A stretch of DNA of 64,000 nucleotides from Acidobacteriota bacterium (GCA_027459505.1 DAIDIE010000018.1:174509-238508), one strand, 5' to 3'; counted from the first letter of the stretch, positions 25,785 to 35,652 are shown. Translations and numbers: made by a program. Notes: generated by a model not told the origin, from the sequence alone.

Positions 25785-28700
25785 CATGCCCTGGGGATCA
25801 CTGAACGCAATAGGGTTGTTGCGCGTGTAAACATATAAATTGGGGCTATCATGCAGCCCCCGTGGATCGCAGCTCGTCCAACGCGCCAGCCATGGAGCGT
25901 AATAGCGCGCGCCGTAGTAGTACAAGCCGGTTTCCTCGTCGCGCTCCTTGCCGTTATAGCGATAACGCTTGGCGCTCACTTCTATGGCCGCGCTGACGCC
26001 TTGATAAGAGGTCCCGCCAAACGGGTAGTACTCCTCGTAGGAAATAATCTGGGCGTTGGCGTCCAACTCAAGTACGGCGCTGCCAAGCAGGTTGGAAAGC
26101 TGGAAGCGCAGCAAAGGTGCTGGCGCAGCGACCGCCACGCCCGCATCCGTCGTCTTGGTCTCTATCAGCAGCACCCGGTGCTTGGCCTCCATAACGTGCA
26201 AGGTTTCCCGGCGCAGCGTCGTGTTGCCCGCCCCATCGTATTCGGCGTAGATCTCGAAATTGCCAATGTAGAGCCGTTCCTTCAGCTTGACCCCCGCCGC
26301 CGATTCGGTTACCTTGCGCAGCCGCTCTCCCGACGCGCCATAGATGTAGTAGGTTCGTTCTCCCTGATGCTGTGTTCCATCCTGATCGGAGCCGTTTACC
26401 GCCTGGCGGCGGCTCTGCGCCAACTGATTGCCGAAACCCCACTGCAGGGCCTGCAGTTGCGGCATCTTGGTCATGTTGCCCAGCGGATCATGGCTATACG
26501 CTTCCACCAGATTCTGGCTGCCGCCCACAGTGGAACGCGTCAAGCGGTTGTTGGTCTTGCCCGGTTCGAGCTGGCTGGGCTCGAGGTACTCGAAAGCGCG
26601 CGTCCAGCCGGGGTTGACCGGATCGCTGCCGCGGTGAGTCAAGCGCTGCAGATTGCCGGCCGCGTCAAACTGGTATGACTCGCTATAGACGCCCAAAGCG
26701 TTGCCATCGTTGGGGTGTGATAGCGCCACCCGTGGAACGTCGTTGTAAGAAGTTGACACCGGTGACTGGAGTGCGCCGCCGTTCAGACCCAGAAGTTCGC
26801 GTCCCGTTGCCGCTGCCAACCGGTACACTGCGTCGTAGGTGTAGCTGGTGCTTGGCTCTACGCGCTTGTTGCGGAAGTAAATGGTCTGTTGCGCATCATC
26901 GCGGATGCCGGTGATGTTGCCGGCCGGATCATAGGTATAGGTCAGGTTCTGCAGTCCGCAGGGAACCGCCGGTGGGGGCGCCGCGGGCGCCGCAAAGTTG
27001 GGTGGCGGTGGGGGACCGCCGCAGTCGCCGGTGAAAGTCGCGCCGCGCCTGGTGTAGAGACGCGCTAAACGGTACGTCAGCGCGTCGTAGCCATAATGCG
27101 TCTCCGCTCCATTGCCATATTGCGTCAGCAGCCGCTGTCCCTTGGCGTTGTAGTCAATATTCGTGATGAGGGCGGTAGCCGTCTTTGCGCCTCGAAGACG
27201 CGCGCTCAGCGACTGCAACAATCCCGTTTGGTCGTACGTGGGTGTGAGCACGGTTCCGTCCGGTTCGACCGCCGTCGTCACCCGGTTCAAGGCGTCGAAC
27301 TGGCTGCCAGTCACAAAGCTCTGGGGCATGGCGGGTGGCGCCGCCCAATCCGGCAGGTTCTGATAGTTCTCCACAAAGCTCCGCGAGCCGCAGAGAAGGT
27401 TCCCCTTAAAGTCGAACCCTTCAGTGTTGCCGCTCAGGGGGTTCTTCCCGCTGTTGGTTATGGCTCCCGCTGGATCGAAGTGCTGAAAGAGTCTGGTGCG
27501 CAAATTGAGAACTTCCGGATTCGCCTGACTTTCGCCGTAAACAAATTGCTCAAAAAGCACCTCGCCGGCCAGCGTGCGGGGGTCGGAGTTGGTTGCATCG
27601 GTGCCGGTAACATAGCGCGCCAACGGGCGGCGCAGGGCATCATAGGTGGCGCGCTGGTTGTGGCCTCTGCTGTCCCACGAGCACACCAGTTTGCCCAGCA
27701 CATCGTGCAGAACCCAATGCTCGCCGCCCTCCATGCTGCTCTGGTGAATGCGCTTGCCCAGCATGTCGAAATCGGAACGCAAAACGATGCGGCCCTGCGC
27801 ATCCTGCCACCCTCCTTGGGGACCACTGGTCAAGGCGTCACGCGTAGCCCGGGGGTTACCGTCAATGTCGAGTTGCACACGGGAAAACAGCAGCCCAAGC
27901 GCGCCATTATCTTCAACGTTGAGAAATGTCCGGCCTTTCGCGTCGAAATAGACGCGGCTGAAGGTGTTGGCGTGTGCCGCGGTCTTTTGCGCCGCATCCT
28001 GCTCGCTAATGCCGAGCGCGCCTGTCGAACGTTGTGCGTACCAGGTCGGGCTGTAGTCGCCTGGGTCGATCCGCTGCAGGTACGCGCCGACATCGGCATC
28101 TGTGGAAGGATCGTTTTGCAGAACGGTGTCGTTCGTGTCCCAGTCGAACTGTGACCACGGATCGAAAACGGATTTCTCGAAGGTATGGTTGGGATGGATG
28201 GTGACGACGCGTCTTCCTGTTGGGTCATAACAAAAGATCGGACTCACACCGGCCTTCATGCCGTATTCGAACTGATGAGCTTTCGATGGAAGGGCGCTGA
28301 AGAAGGGCTCATACTCGCGCACCGTCAGCCCTTTATTGTTGTAGATGATCCAGCCGCTGCCGATCCAGCGAGGATTCACTGCCGGGCCACCGTCCACCAC
28401 TGGTCCGGGCTCCGCGAGGCCTTTTCTCTGGATTTCGCGCCCGAGACCATCCGAGTAACTGAAATTGATATGCAGGCGGCCGGGTGGTCCGTTCAGCGCT
28501 CCTCCGTGGTATTCCCTGGCGATGCTGGCCGCGTAAACCGGCTGCCATTGCGCCGGATCCTCCGGCGCGGCCTGTTTGCTGCTGTAAAAGCGCAATACAT
28601 CGTAAACCAGGCGCGACGTGGCGGTCCCCAACAGCGCCGCCGCCGGCACGCTGGGGTCATTCGCAGTGAAAAATGCATCCGCCTGTTGCTGACTGAGATC

Positions 28701-31700
28701 AGCGCTAAAGTTGCTAAAAGAATCGCCCAGTTGCTCGGTCAGCTTTCCCATCACCGCTGTCCCTGCAACCATACCGAGCGCATCAAAGCGCAGTTCGGTG
28801 CGATTGCCATTGGCGTCCGTCAATAGCCTGGCCTCTAATACCCGGTAATCATTGGCTGCCGAAACAACATTGCCTACCGCATCGGTAGTGCTTTGGGGAA
28901 GCAGGTAGTGCGGCTGTTCATAGGCAACAAGCGTGGCGTTTCCAAATGGATCTTCGAAGCGGAGCGGCAGGTAGAAAGCCTGTTTCGCCTGGGCCGCCTC
29001 CTGGGCGGGAGAGCCAACCTGACTGCTGAAATAAATCCGGCCGGAAGGCAGCCACCAGTTGCCATCGCCATCCAGATCCACGTATCCGCCGCCGTCCGCC
29101 GCGACGCTCCCGAGCGTGTTCTTCGGCAGCGGAAGAAGGGCTGTCCCCTGGCGTTGGTAAACCTGGGCGATTAGCCCTGGGGTAAGCGCCAGCCGGTAGT
29201 TTTCTCCGGGGAGCGCCAAAGGCTGGAGTTGGCCGGCTGGAAGCAGGGCGCGCATATCACCAGCCGCCGCGCCCAGATCGTCAGGCCGATAGAAAGTCCG
29301 CTCGTGCTGAAGCAGCCGGCGGTAAACCTGGCCCGGGTTCAGCCCTTGTACAGAGGCTGTTTCAAAAGGAAGATCGTGGGTCCCATTGGACAACTGCTGC
29401 AACAAACCGCCAATCTCATCAAAGCCAAAAAGCGCAGTAACACCGGGGGTTGTGTTTTTCGGCTGGGCTTGCAGTATTTCCCAATGGGTCGACTCCGATG
29501 GCAGAGGTGCGCGATGCCGATCCGCATCCTCTATGGCATTGGTGTATGCGTGCAGTTGATACGAAGCGAGCAACTTGCCCTGCAGCGCCTGGTCATCCGC
29601 AGTGAGTGCCGGATCGAGGTAGCGGCGTCCATAGGCGATCGAGGCCGACTGCAGCACATCGCCAAAGCGGTTCACCGAAAGCGTAAGGGAATGGATCACC
29701 CGCGGATCGGCAACCACCTTGGAACCTGCGGGTGGTGGTGCGGTCTCCACAATCGTGTTGCCGTTGACGGTGTACAACTTGCGCTCGTAATGAAATTCCA
29801 CCGCTTCTCGAGGGTGGGGATAGAAAACCGCGTAGCGATTCGAAGCCTGGGGCTGCAAGGCTTCAATGGCGTAGTTCTGTTCAGAAGCAAGGTAGGGGCG
29901 GTCCGCCGCCCCGGTCCCATCCACGGCATAAACCTCGCGGCGTAACACCGAGCCGCGTAGCGAGCGGGCGGCTTCGCGAAGTTCCTCACTGGAAAAGTCG
30001 AAGTTCACACGAGTCTCGTCCGGCAAAAAGATGTTCTGCGGCAGTGTGCTGTCAGCGAGCCGCATAAGCGCAAGCTGGTGCGGCGCCAGACCGGGAAGAG
30101 CGTTGTTGCCGTTGCCCTCGTTGTAGTACTCATCCGCAAAATGCTGGCTGACGGCCTCTTCTCCGAAATAGGCTCCGGTATGGAACCACGTCCTGGTCAG
30201 CACCGGCGGCACTTGCGAGCCGGCATCCTCATTGCTCGCTTTGGGGAAAGTGCTGCTCGCGGTGAGGCTTGCCAGCTCCGCCGTATCCCACTGATCCACC
30301 CTGCCAAATCCTCGAAACTCATGCTCCACCGCGTCGTAATAGCCGTGGTGATAGCTGTAGCGGGTAACGAAGCGATTGCGGCCGATGTAGTCATAGCTCT
30401 CCACCTGCGAGACCACCTGCACGGGAAAAGGCAGGCGGGTGAGCCATGGCCTGCCAGCCAGCTTGTCTTCGACGTAAAAACGCGTGGAAGCCGTATAGGT
30501 GACGCGAGTCTCGTGGCCTAGATTATTTGCGCTTCGCACCAGCAGGTGCGGTTTGCCGTTGCGCATCAGGTTGATATAGCGCATCGGCGCGCAACGCGAC
30601 GGCAGGGAGGAAGACCACACCAGGCAAGTGGTTCCCATTCCCATCAAGTCCAGGGCGGCGACTGAGGTGAGCTGGTCCAATTCCGGAAATTGTCCCAGCA
30701 CGTGCGCTGGCCGCCATCCGTTGCCCGCCTGATTGAAGTAAATCGACACGCTGGCGCCGGCGAAGTAGATGAGATCGGCCGTGCCGGTTCCGTCGATATC
30801 CGCCAGTCGAATACGCCGCGGGTCGAACCTGTCGACGCCGTCCAACTGCGGTGCGTTGGCCATGCTGACCTTGGCGCCGAATATGCCAAAGCCCTGGTTC
30901 GGCCAATAGCAGATCTCACCGTTGCGAATGCGGACCAAATCCGCTAATCCATCGCCGCTCATGTCGGCCAGGAAAATGGTCTCCGTAGCATCCGCAAAGA
31001 CCAACCGCGGCCCGGTTTCTTCGTTTTCCGGGCGGGGAACTGAACGTAAAACGGAAAATCCCTTGGTACTTTGCGACTCACTCCAGGCGAAGACGCTGTC
31101 TTCGCTGATCAGAAGGTCGGCAAACCCGTCGCCCGTCAGATCAATGAACCTGAGGTTCGGATTGCGCCAGTCCTGAACCGGTAAATTCGGGAATGGCTCA
31201 TAGGAGTTCCATTTCCCCTCGGCGGTGCGCTGAAAGAATCCGGGAGGATTGCCGGCATAATCGATCAGCGCCAGCTGCCCGCTTCTGGATAGATCGTTGA
31301 GCTGTTGTTGGCCTCCCGGCAAGACCGCCAGGGAAGGTTGCGCGCCCAGCGATTGCTCCGGTGCGAACCAGGGCGCCGGTTCCGAACCAGGAGCTGCCGT
31401 CGTTTGCCGGGCGGGACTTAGGTTTGCCTTGTACCTCCATGCCCCGGCCTCCTCGTTGAGAATTCCCGGCGTCCCTTCACCATTCAGATCGGTCCACCGG
31501 TAGGCCTGCCCGTCAACTCCGTTGGGCAGATTCCGCAAGCTTTCCGCATCGATGTCCTGCAGTGTGGCGTCAACTTCAGCCAGGGAATACTCAAATTCAA
31601 GCGGCGGCAGGGACTTGGTAATGTAGCCCCCGTTGCCATCACGCGCGTGCCCGGACTGCGTGATGGCTAACAAGTAGGAGTAGAACGGCTTGCTGGCGCT

Positions 31701-32774
31701 GGGCGCGGAAGTGGCATGCGTGAGTTCAGTCGACCGCACAAGACAGTTCAGCCCGACTCCCGCCTCCTGCTCGAAGTGGTGAAACATCAGAATCCGGCGG
31801 CAAAGCCGGTAGGTGCGTACTTCGAATCTTGCGCGGTATGTGGAAAACACGTCTTCGCGGCACGTCCAGGGTGACGTTTCGCTCGGGGTGGGATTCAGCA
31901 GATCGTGCTCGCCATAGTCGAAGACCGCCTGAAAACACCAGTCGCTGGGCAGGGCCAGTTCCTGATTTGCGCTGAGATCGGGAACATAGGGCGTGCGATT
32001 GCCGTAGGAAATGGTCTTGAGGTAGCGGTTAGCGGCACGCAATTCGCCGGTCCGGTTGAACTCGCATGGATCGGAAAGATGAACGCCGGTAGAGTCTTCA
32101 GCCTTGTATGTGTAACTGATGACGTTGCCGCGATCGTCATAGCTCTGGCAGATCAGCCAGGAGAAAATGCGGGTGGCGTCAGCAGGATCGCAGATGCGGC
32201 TCTCAGCGGTGCGTCCATACCAACTGGTGACGTTGTCTTTGCTGATAGAGCGCCAAAAGCAATCTCGGGAGTCTGTGAGATTGGTCCAGCGTTCGATCCG
32301 CGCAAACAAACCCTCAACCCGTGGTCGATAGCGCACCACACGATAATCTTGGCCATAGAGGGTACGGCTGGCCAGCACGTCCGCAACCCATTGCCCCTGC
32401 TGCCAAGCCAAAGCCGGCACTAGACCCTCGGCTGCAGTCAAAAGAAAGTTGTCGGATTCCTCTTGGTCGCGGTAGCGGGGCAGGCCGTTGTCGGTGCGGC
32501 GCGTCACCATCGGAACGCTAAGCGCCCAACCAAATCCAAACGCGCTAGTACCGTGACCGGAATCATAGGAGAGCGCTAGTTGTGGGCCGAACCCGGAGCG
32601 CCCCGGGCTAAGCGGGATGGGTACGTTGCAACTGGCTGTGCCGGTGACCGGATTGGCGGCAAACGTCTCCCCCAGTCCGTGAATCGCGCCCCCGGCTTTG
32701 GGCAGTGCAAGGCGGGGAGCGGCGAATCCATCTTCTTTGCTGTGGGCGTCGGCACTGGGTGTGGGTCGATTCAC
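24804..32774 (-). CDS. Tc toxin TcB-TcC fusion with RHS core and C-terminal payload
   Basis: This 2,656-residue protein fuses TcB and TcC, which fold into a hollow cocoon that encloses and releases a toxic C-terminus. Residues 20-300 are the SpvB domain (PLSPGRSGFGPQLALSYDSG); about 550-690 carry FG-GAP/VCBS propeller motifs (DMSGDGLADLVRIRNG, DIDGTGTADLIYF); about 700-900 are the TcdB mid domains; the rest is RHS/YD repeats ending in the core LYYYGARYYAPWLARW and, at 2320-2330, NNPIAFSDPQGM, where related proteins self-cleave. The remaining 326 residues differ from known TcC effectors (see separate entry). The start is a GTG with GGAG 8 nt upstream and a good promoter at 32,888. The TcA gene follows after 38 nt, so the two are one operon. 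Confidence 0.92.
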   Translation of the reverse strand: MNRPTPSADAHSKEDGFAAPRLALPKAGGAIHGLGETFAANPVTGTASCNVPIPLSPGRSGFGPQLALSYDSGHGTSAFGFGWALSVPMVTRRTDNGLPRYRDQEESDNFLLTAAEGLVPALAWQQGQWVADVLASRTLYGQDYRVVRYRPRVEGLFARIERWTNLTDSRDCFWRSISKDNVTSWYGRTAESRICDPADATRIFSWLICQSYDDRGNVISYTYKAEDSTGVHLSDPCEFNRTGELRAANRYLKTISYGNRTPYVPDLSANQELALPSDWCFQAVFDYGEHDLLNPTPSETSPWTCREDVFSTYRARFEVRTYRLCRRILMFHHFEQEAGVGLNCLVRSTELTHATSAPSASKPFYSYLLAITQSGHARDGNGGYITKSLPPLEFEYSLAEVDATLQDIDAESLRNLPNGVDGQAYRWTDLNGEGTPGILNEEAGAWRYKANLSPARQTTAAPGSEPAPWFAPEQSLGAQPSLAVLPGGQQQLNDLSRSGQLALIDYAGNPPGFFQRTAEGKWNSYEPFPNLPVQDWRNPNLRFIDLTGDGFADLLISEDSVFAWSESQSTKGFSVLRSVPRPENEETGPRLVFADATETIFLADMSGDGLADLVRIRNGEICYWPNQGFGIFGAKVSMANAPQLDGVDRFDPRRIRLADIDGTGTADLIYFAGASVSIYFNQAGNGWRPAHVLGQFPELDQLTSVAALDLMGMGTTCLVWSSSLPSRCAPMRYINLMRNGKPHLLVRSANNLGHETRVTYTASTRFYVEDKLAGRPWLTRLPFPVQVVSQVESYDYIGRNRFVTRYSYHHGYYDAVEHEFRGFGRVDQWDTAELASLTASSTFPKASNEDAGSQVPPVLTRTWFHTGAYFGEEAVSQHFADEYYNEGNGNNALPGLAPHQLALMRLADSTLPQNIFLPDETRVNFDFSSEELREAARSLRGSVLRREVYAVDGTGAADRPYLASEQNYAIEALQPQASNRYAVFYPHPREAVEFHYERKLYTVNGNTIVETAPPPAGSKVVADPRVIHSLTLSVNRFGDVLQSASIAYGRRYLDPALTADDQALQGKLLASYQLHAYTNAIEDADRHRAPLPSESTHWEILQAQPKNTTPGVTALFGFDEIGGLLQQLSNGTHDLPFETASVQGLNPGQVYRRLLQHERTFYRPDDLGAAAGDMRALLPAGQLQPLALPGENYRLALTPGLIAQVYQRQGTALLPLPKNTLGSVAADGGGYVDLDGDGNWWLPSGRIYFSSQVGSPAQEAAQAKQAFYLPLRFEDPFGNATLVAYEQPHYLLPQSTTDAVGNVVSAANDYRVLEARLLTDANGNRTELRFDALGMVAGTAVMGKLTEQLGDSFSNFSADLSQQQADAFFTANDPSVPAAALLGTATSRLVYDVLRFYSSKQAAPEDPAQWQPVYAASIAREYHGGALNGPPGRLHINFSYSDGLGREIQRKGLAEPGPVVDGGPAVNPRWIGSGWIIYNNKGLTVREYEPFFSALPSKAHQFEYGMKAGVSPIFCYDPTGRRVVTIHPNHTFEKSVFDPWSQFDWDTNDTVLQNDPSTDADVGAYLQRIDPGDYSPTWYAQRSTGALGISEQDAAQKTAAHANTFSRVYFDAKGRTFLNVEDNGALGLLFSRVQLDIDGNPRATRDALTSGPQGGWQDAQGRIVLRSDFDMLGKRIHQSSMEGGEHWVLHDVLGKLVCSWDSRGHNQRATYDALRRPLARYVTGTDATNSDPRTLAGEVLFEQFVYGESQANPEVLNLRTRLFQHFDPAGAITNSGKNPLSGNTEGFDFKGNLLCGSRSFVENYQNLPDWAAPPAMPQSFVTGSQFDALNRVTTAVEPDGTVLTPTYDQTGLLQSLSARLRGAKTATALITNIDYNAKGQRLLTQYGNGAETHYGYDALTYRLARLYTRRGATFTGDCGGPPPPPNFAAPAAPPPAVPCGLQNLTYTYDPAGNITGIRDDAQQTIYFRNKRVEPSTSYTYDAVYRLAAATGRELLGLNGGALQSPVSTSYNDVPRVALSHPNDGNALGVYSESYQFDAAGNLQRLTHRGSDPVNPGWTRAFEYLEPSQLEPGKTNNRLTRSTVGGSQNLVEAYSHDPLGNMTKMPQLQALQWGFGNQLAQSRRQAVNGSDQDGTQHQGERTYYIYGASGERLRKVTESAAGVKLKERLYIGNFEIYAEYDGAGNTTLRRETLHVMEAKHRVLLIETKTTDAGVAVAAPAPLLRFQLSNLLGSAVLELDANAQIISYEEYYPFGGTSYQGVSAAIEVSAKRYRYNGKERDEETGLYYYGARYYAPWLARWTSCDPRGLHDSPNLYVYTRNNPIAFSDPQGMQSHSKTTPAKHKAQGGALHHAAKAGGAHSGGKAPHELVKPHLVLRYDVITDEDYLEETDLTPGSPEARAQMDAELARLQRDEEIVLRRGQELIDRYKPKPKPEAKKLDVPKPEPKQTAPAAVVKPTTPAAQAPENKAKPPYLQATGGGQYFFPPAADPKKKSTTQADKGGPTISFTGRFKSVLYKQWPASAKSPEWKVGLMLDPAIAVAIGYSFGSTTSVSPGQPPATSSKQTFGAQIQFAAYHAQFAKGPLSLGVQTAVAFKGSEINDFSTLPTGAIDISENLAASVRLDGSSWLLYGAIGGGIELASSTPFWFATGTLGLRKEF

Positions 32775-32887
32775 GGTGGCGCTCCGGGTCTGGCGGGTGG
32801 GGCGGGGGGAAGTGAGGTCTTGCTCGGTGGGTGACAGGGAAGGATTGCTCTGCTAAGTGCGCGACGCCCTCGCACAAATGAGAGCAC

Positions 32888-32915
32888 ATTAGGATGCCAA
32901 CGTAGTGTCTGTCAA
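32888..32915 (-). promoter_or_regulatory. promoter of the Tc operon
   Basis: On the minus strand a perfect TTGACA (32915-32910) is followed after 16 bp by CCTAAT (32893-32888). Transcription would start near 32,880, giving a leader of about 105 nt before the GTG at 32,774. The 32,775-33,085 gap holds only this promoter and the glsB terminator candidate. Confidence 0.6.
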
Positions 32916-33044
32916 CAGTACGGAAGGGCAGGCGCTCAGCGCCCTTGCGGACAGGGTGTGCTGTCGATTGGCTTCTGCGTCAGAAAACCTTGTATTTTAT
33001 GAGGACAGAGGGCAGGGAACCGAAGGGTGGGGAAAAGCAGGAGT

Positions 33045-33086
33045 GGCGGCTCGACCACCCCTTTGGGTGGGAGCGATGGGGCCGCC
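33045..33086 (-). terminator. stem-loop after the GlsB-type gene
   Basis: On the minus strand, starting with the last base of the stop codon, GGCGGC pairs with GCCGCC around an inner CCACCC/GGGTGG hairpin with a short AAAG loop. A TTTT tract follows about 9 nt later. Plausible terminator that insulates the Tc promoter. Confidence 0.45.
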
Positions 33087-33367
33087 TACACGCGCCGCCG
33101 GCTGCCTCGCAGAAGACCTAGGACGAAGACAAACAGTGCGGCACCAATGATCGACCAGACGATAGGGAAGGGATAGCCGCCTACGTCCACGGTCAGAATG
33201 CCGGGCAGGTTGAGGGTTTCCGCGATCCAACGGCCTAGAACGGCGCCGATGAAACCCAATAGGATTGACCCCAGACAGCCGGCATGACTGTAGCCGCCCA
33301 GCCCCGAGCCCAGCGAGCCGCACACACCGGCTATCAGCAATAGGATGAGTAAGGTCGCTAGCGTCAT
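33086..33367 (-). CDS. GlsB/YeaQ/YmgE family stress membrane protein
   Basis: This 93-residue protein belongs to the transglycosylase-associated (PF04226) family of small inner-membrane proteins linked to general stress, without a proven enzyme activity. Three hydrophobic segments can be read (about 3-22, 31-50 and 68-88) with the glycine-rich family pattern AGCLGSILLGFIGAVLGRWI. It ends with a basic RRRV tail. The ATG at 33367 is direct. It is preceded by a terminator-like hairpin for the OmpA-type gene, so it is probably transcribed on its own. Confidence 0.85.
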   Translation of the reverse strand: MTLATLLILLLIAGVCGSLGSGLGGYSHAGCLGSILLGFIGAVLGRWIAETLNLPGILTVDVGGYPFPIVWSIIGAALFVFVLGLLRGSRRRV

Positions 33368-33401
33368 GACTGCGTACCCGGCGGCGGACTTGCGGGCATG
33401 A

Positions 33402-33431
33402 AAAGGGCAGGGTCCGCGGGCCCTGCCCTTT
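33402..33431 (-). terminator. terminator after the OmpA-family gene
   Basis: An 11-bp perfect stem (33402-33412 with 33421-33431) with an 8-nt loop. Read on the minus strand it is followed by a T run (TTTTCATG) and lies 88 nt after the OmpA-type stop codon. Confidence 0.75.
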
Positions 33432-33518
33432 CATGTTCGAGCGCTGTGTTATCCGTATCCCGCTCGCAAAGAGCTGGGTACAGGCTCGAGTAGCGTCTGG
33501 CGTAGACTCCCGTTACTC

Positions 33519-35411
33519 TTACTGAGGAGTTTGCGCGGGAGAGGCGCTGCCGCCCGCCGGAGGTGCCGTCTGCCCCGCCGGTGTCTGCGCGCTGGGCGCT
33601 GTTGTAGTAGATGCTGGCGCCGCCCCGGAAGATGGCGCGGTCTGCACCGAACCTTGCGCCGCGGCCTGATCGCCGGCAGTACTAGTGCCCGCGCTCACAC
33701 CCGCCCCAGCCTGCACATTCGCGCTCGGGCTAACATGCGGCGCGTAGTTCGGCGCGGGTGCGCTTGCCGGGGGCGTGGCGCTCGTCCCGGCGGCCGCCGC
33801 CGGGGTTGCGTTTCCACTGACAGAGCCCGCGGGCGCGGTCTGCATGCCGGCATTCTGGCCGGTGCCAATGCTGCTGCCGCTCACCACTAGTTCGACACGC
33901 CGGTTCTGTTGCCGTCCTGAGGCAATAGCATTGGAAGCAACCGGATCGGCCTTGCCGAAACCCTGCGCGATCACGCTGGTGGCTGGCACGCCCTGCGAGA
34001 CCAGGAAGTCGCGCACCGAGTCCGCCCGCTGCTGTGAGAGGTGCAGATTGTATTCGTCGCCGCCGATACTGTCGGTGTAGCCATTCACCTGCAGATGCAG
34101 CCCTGGGAAGCTCTGCAGAATGCCGGCCACCTTGGCCAACTTGACCTGCGCTCCAGGCCGCAGGTTATAACGTCCGGTGTCAAACAGCACGTCAGACATG
34201 TTGACAATCAGACCGCGAGCGGTGTCGCGCGTCTGTAACACCTGATTCAGTTCGCCCATCAGACGCGCGCGCGTCGCCTGTTCCTGCTGCAGAGCTGCCT
34301 GCCGCTGCTGCTCGGCCAAAGCCGCCTGTTGTTGCGCCTGTTGCGCCTCGCTCTCGGCCAGTTGCTGGCGCGCCAGAGCCTCGGCCCGCGCCTGCTGCGC
34401 TGCCTGCGCCTGCTGCTGGGCCTCTTGCGCTGCCCGGTTGGCCGCCTGCTCGCGCTGGAGTTGCTCCTGACGCAATTTCGCCACCCGGTCCGCTTGCTGG
34501 CGGCGTAGCGACAAAAGCCGCGCGTCTTCGGCGGTCTGAACCACCTGACGCGCCTGGGTCGCAATTGGCCGCGCCCCCACCTTGCGGTCGACGTAGTCGT
34601 CTACTGTTCCCATGTATCCCTGCGCCTGTTGATAAACCTGCGGCGCCCATTGCGGCGCTCCCGACCACTTCGCAATGCGTAGCGCATTGATCGCCTCGTA
34701 ATAGTCCAGCGGCAGTTTGGGACTCATCATCAGCGGGCGGACTGCGCCTCCCGGCGCTATCCTGCTGTAGGTACCGCGCTGCAGCAGTTGGTAGCGCGCA
34801 TGAATCTGCTCGAATTGTCCCTTGGTGCTGGGCCGCACCACGTTTTCCAGCACCACCAGGTTGCTTGGTTGCGTCACCGCGAAATAGGGTTCGGCCGTTA
34901 CCACCATGCCAAAGGCTTGCAGGTTCGTGCTGGCGTTGATGTGAGCGGTACTGCTGCCGCGCGGCAGCTCCACTTCGCCCAGGTTAATGGGCCGGCCCTG
35001 CGGGGTGATCGCCCACAGCACGTAGGTGAGATTCTCCGCCCCAAAGGCGCTAGCAGGCTGCAGGTACTTGAAGGTCGCTTCAATGTGCGTCACACCGTTC
35101 TTGTTCTGAACCTCCGCCGAACCTTTAGCGCCGGGTTCCAGCGTGGTGCCCCGGAAATCAATGCCTGTCTCTCCAGCGCGCACCCGGTAGTTGACCGCGT
35201 CGATCGTGCGGTCCACTACCTGCACCCGAAAAATTGGCACCTGTCCGGGCGCGGTGGCGGCCTGCTGGGCGGTGTTGCTCTGTTCGGTGACGGTGGGAAC
35301 GTTGCCGCCCTGGGCCTGGGAATCCTGGTCCTGTGCCCAAAGCGGAGTACTAAGTAGTCCCCCGAGCAGGCAAGCGCTGAAGGTCAACACGATCGGTTTG
35401 GATTTCAGCAT
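33519..35411 (-). CDS. OmpA-family outer-membrane protein with coiled coil
   Basis: This 630-residue protein has a Sec signal peptide (LTFSACLLGGLLSTPLWAQ, cleavage about residue 27), a beta-rich domain of about 200 residues, a DUF4398-like helical part, a Gln/Ala-rich coiled coil (about 300-395), then an OmpA peptidoglycan-binding domain at about 405-515 (SDVLFDTGRYNLRPGA; NGYTDSIGGDEYNLHLSQQR; GFGKADPVASN; QNRRVELVV). It should tether the outer membrane to the cell wall. Unusually, a low-complexity tail of about 115 residues rich in Ala, Pro, Ser, Thr and Gly follows the OmpA domain, which is normally C-terminal. I used the ATG at 35411 because the signal peptide begins there; the frame is open 42 codons further. 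It is divergent from the hybrid kinase gene. Confidence 0.85.
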   Translation of the reverse strand: MLKSKPIVLTFSACLLGGLLSTPLWAQDQDSQAQGGNVPTVTEQSNTAQQAATAPGQVPIFRVQVVDRTIDAVNYRVRAGETGIDFRGTTLEPGAKGSAEVQNKNGVTHIEATFKYLQPASAFGAENLTYVLWAITPQGRPINLGEVELPRGSSTAHINASTNLQAFGMVVTAEPYFAVTQPSNLVVLENVVRPSTKGQFEQIHARYQLLQRGTYSRIAPGGAVRPLMMSPKLPLDYYEAINALRIAKWSGAPQWAPQVYQQAQGYMGTVDDYVDRKVGARPIATQARQVVQTAEDARLLSLRRQQADRVAKLRQEQLQREQAANRAAQEAQQQAQAAQQARAEALARQQLAESEAQQAQQQAALAEQQRQAALQQEQATRARLMGELNQVLQTRDTARGLIVNMSDVLFDTGRYNLRPGAQVKLAKVAGILQSFPGLHLQVNGYTDSIGGDEYNLHLSQQRADSVRDFLVSQGVPATSVIAQGFGKADPVASNAIASGRQQNRRVELVVSGSSIGTGQNAGMQTAPAGSVSGNATPAAAAGTSATPPASAPAPNYAPHVSPSANVQAGAGVSAGTSTAGDQAAAQGSVQTAPSSGAAPASTTTAPSAQTPAGQTAPPAGGSASPAQTPQ

Positions 35412-35624
35412 AAAGTGTCTGGGGCGGGTGCCACAGTGGGTTCCCGCTCCGCGTCCTTTCGGAGTGTCTCCCCACGTTAGATGGCCCGTTTTCCCCCGGT
35501 TGGTTGCCCTTGCCGAGCCCCCCACGCCCTGCGCCAAATCCGCCCCTTAGATGGCGCAAACCGCTGGGGAGTTGCTCGTTGCCCCATCCCTCCATCTGCT
35601 TTTGTCGCCCGCGTCGTTTCCGGC

Positions 35625-35652
35625 TTGTAATGTGCGCCGAATCCTCTAGAAT
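35625..35652 (+). promoter_or_regulatory. promoter for the hybrid kinase gene
   Basis: TTGTAA (35625-35630) and TAGAAT (35647-35652) with a 16-bp spacer lie in the 357-nt divergent gap between the OmpA-family and kinase genes. The leader would be about 110 nt. I see no gene in that gap. Confidence 0.45.
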
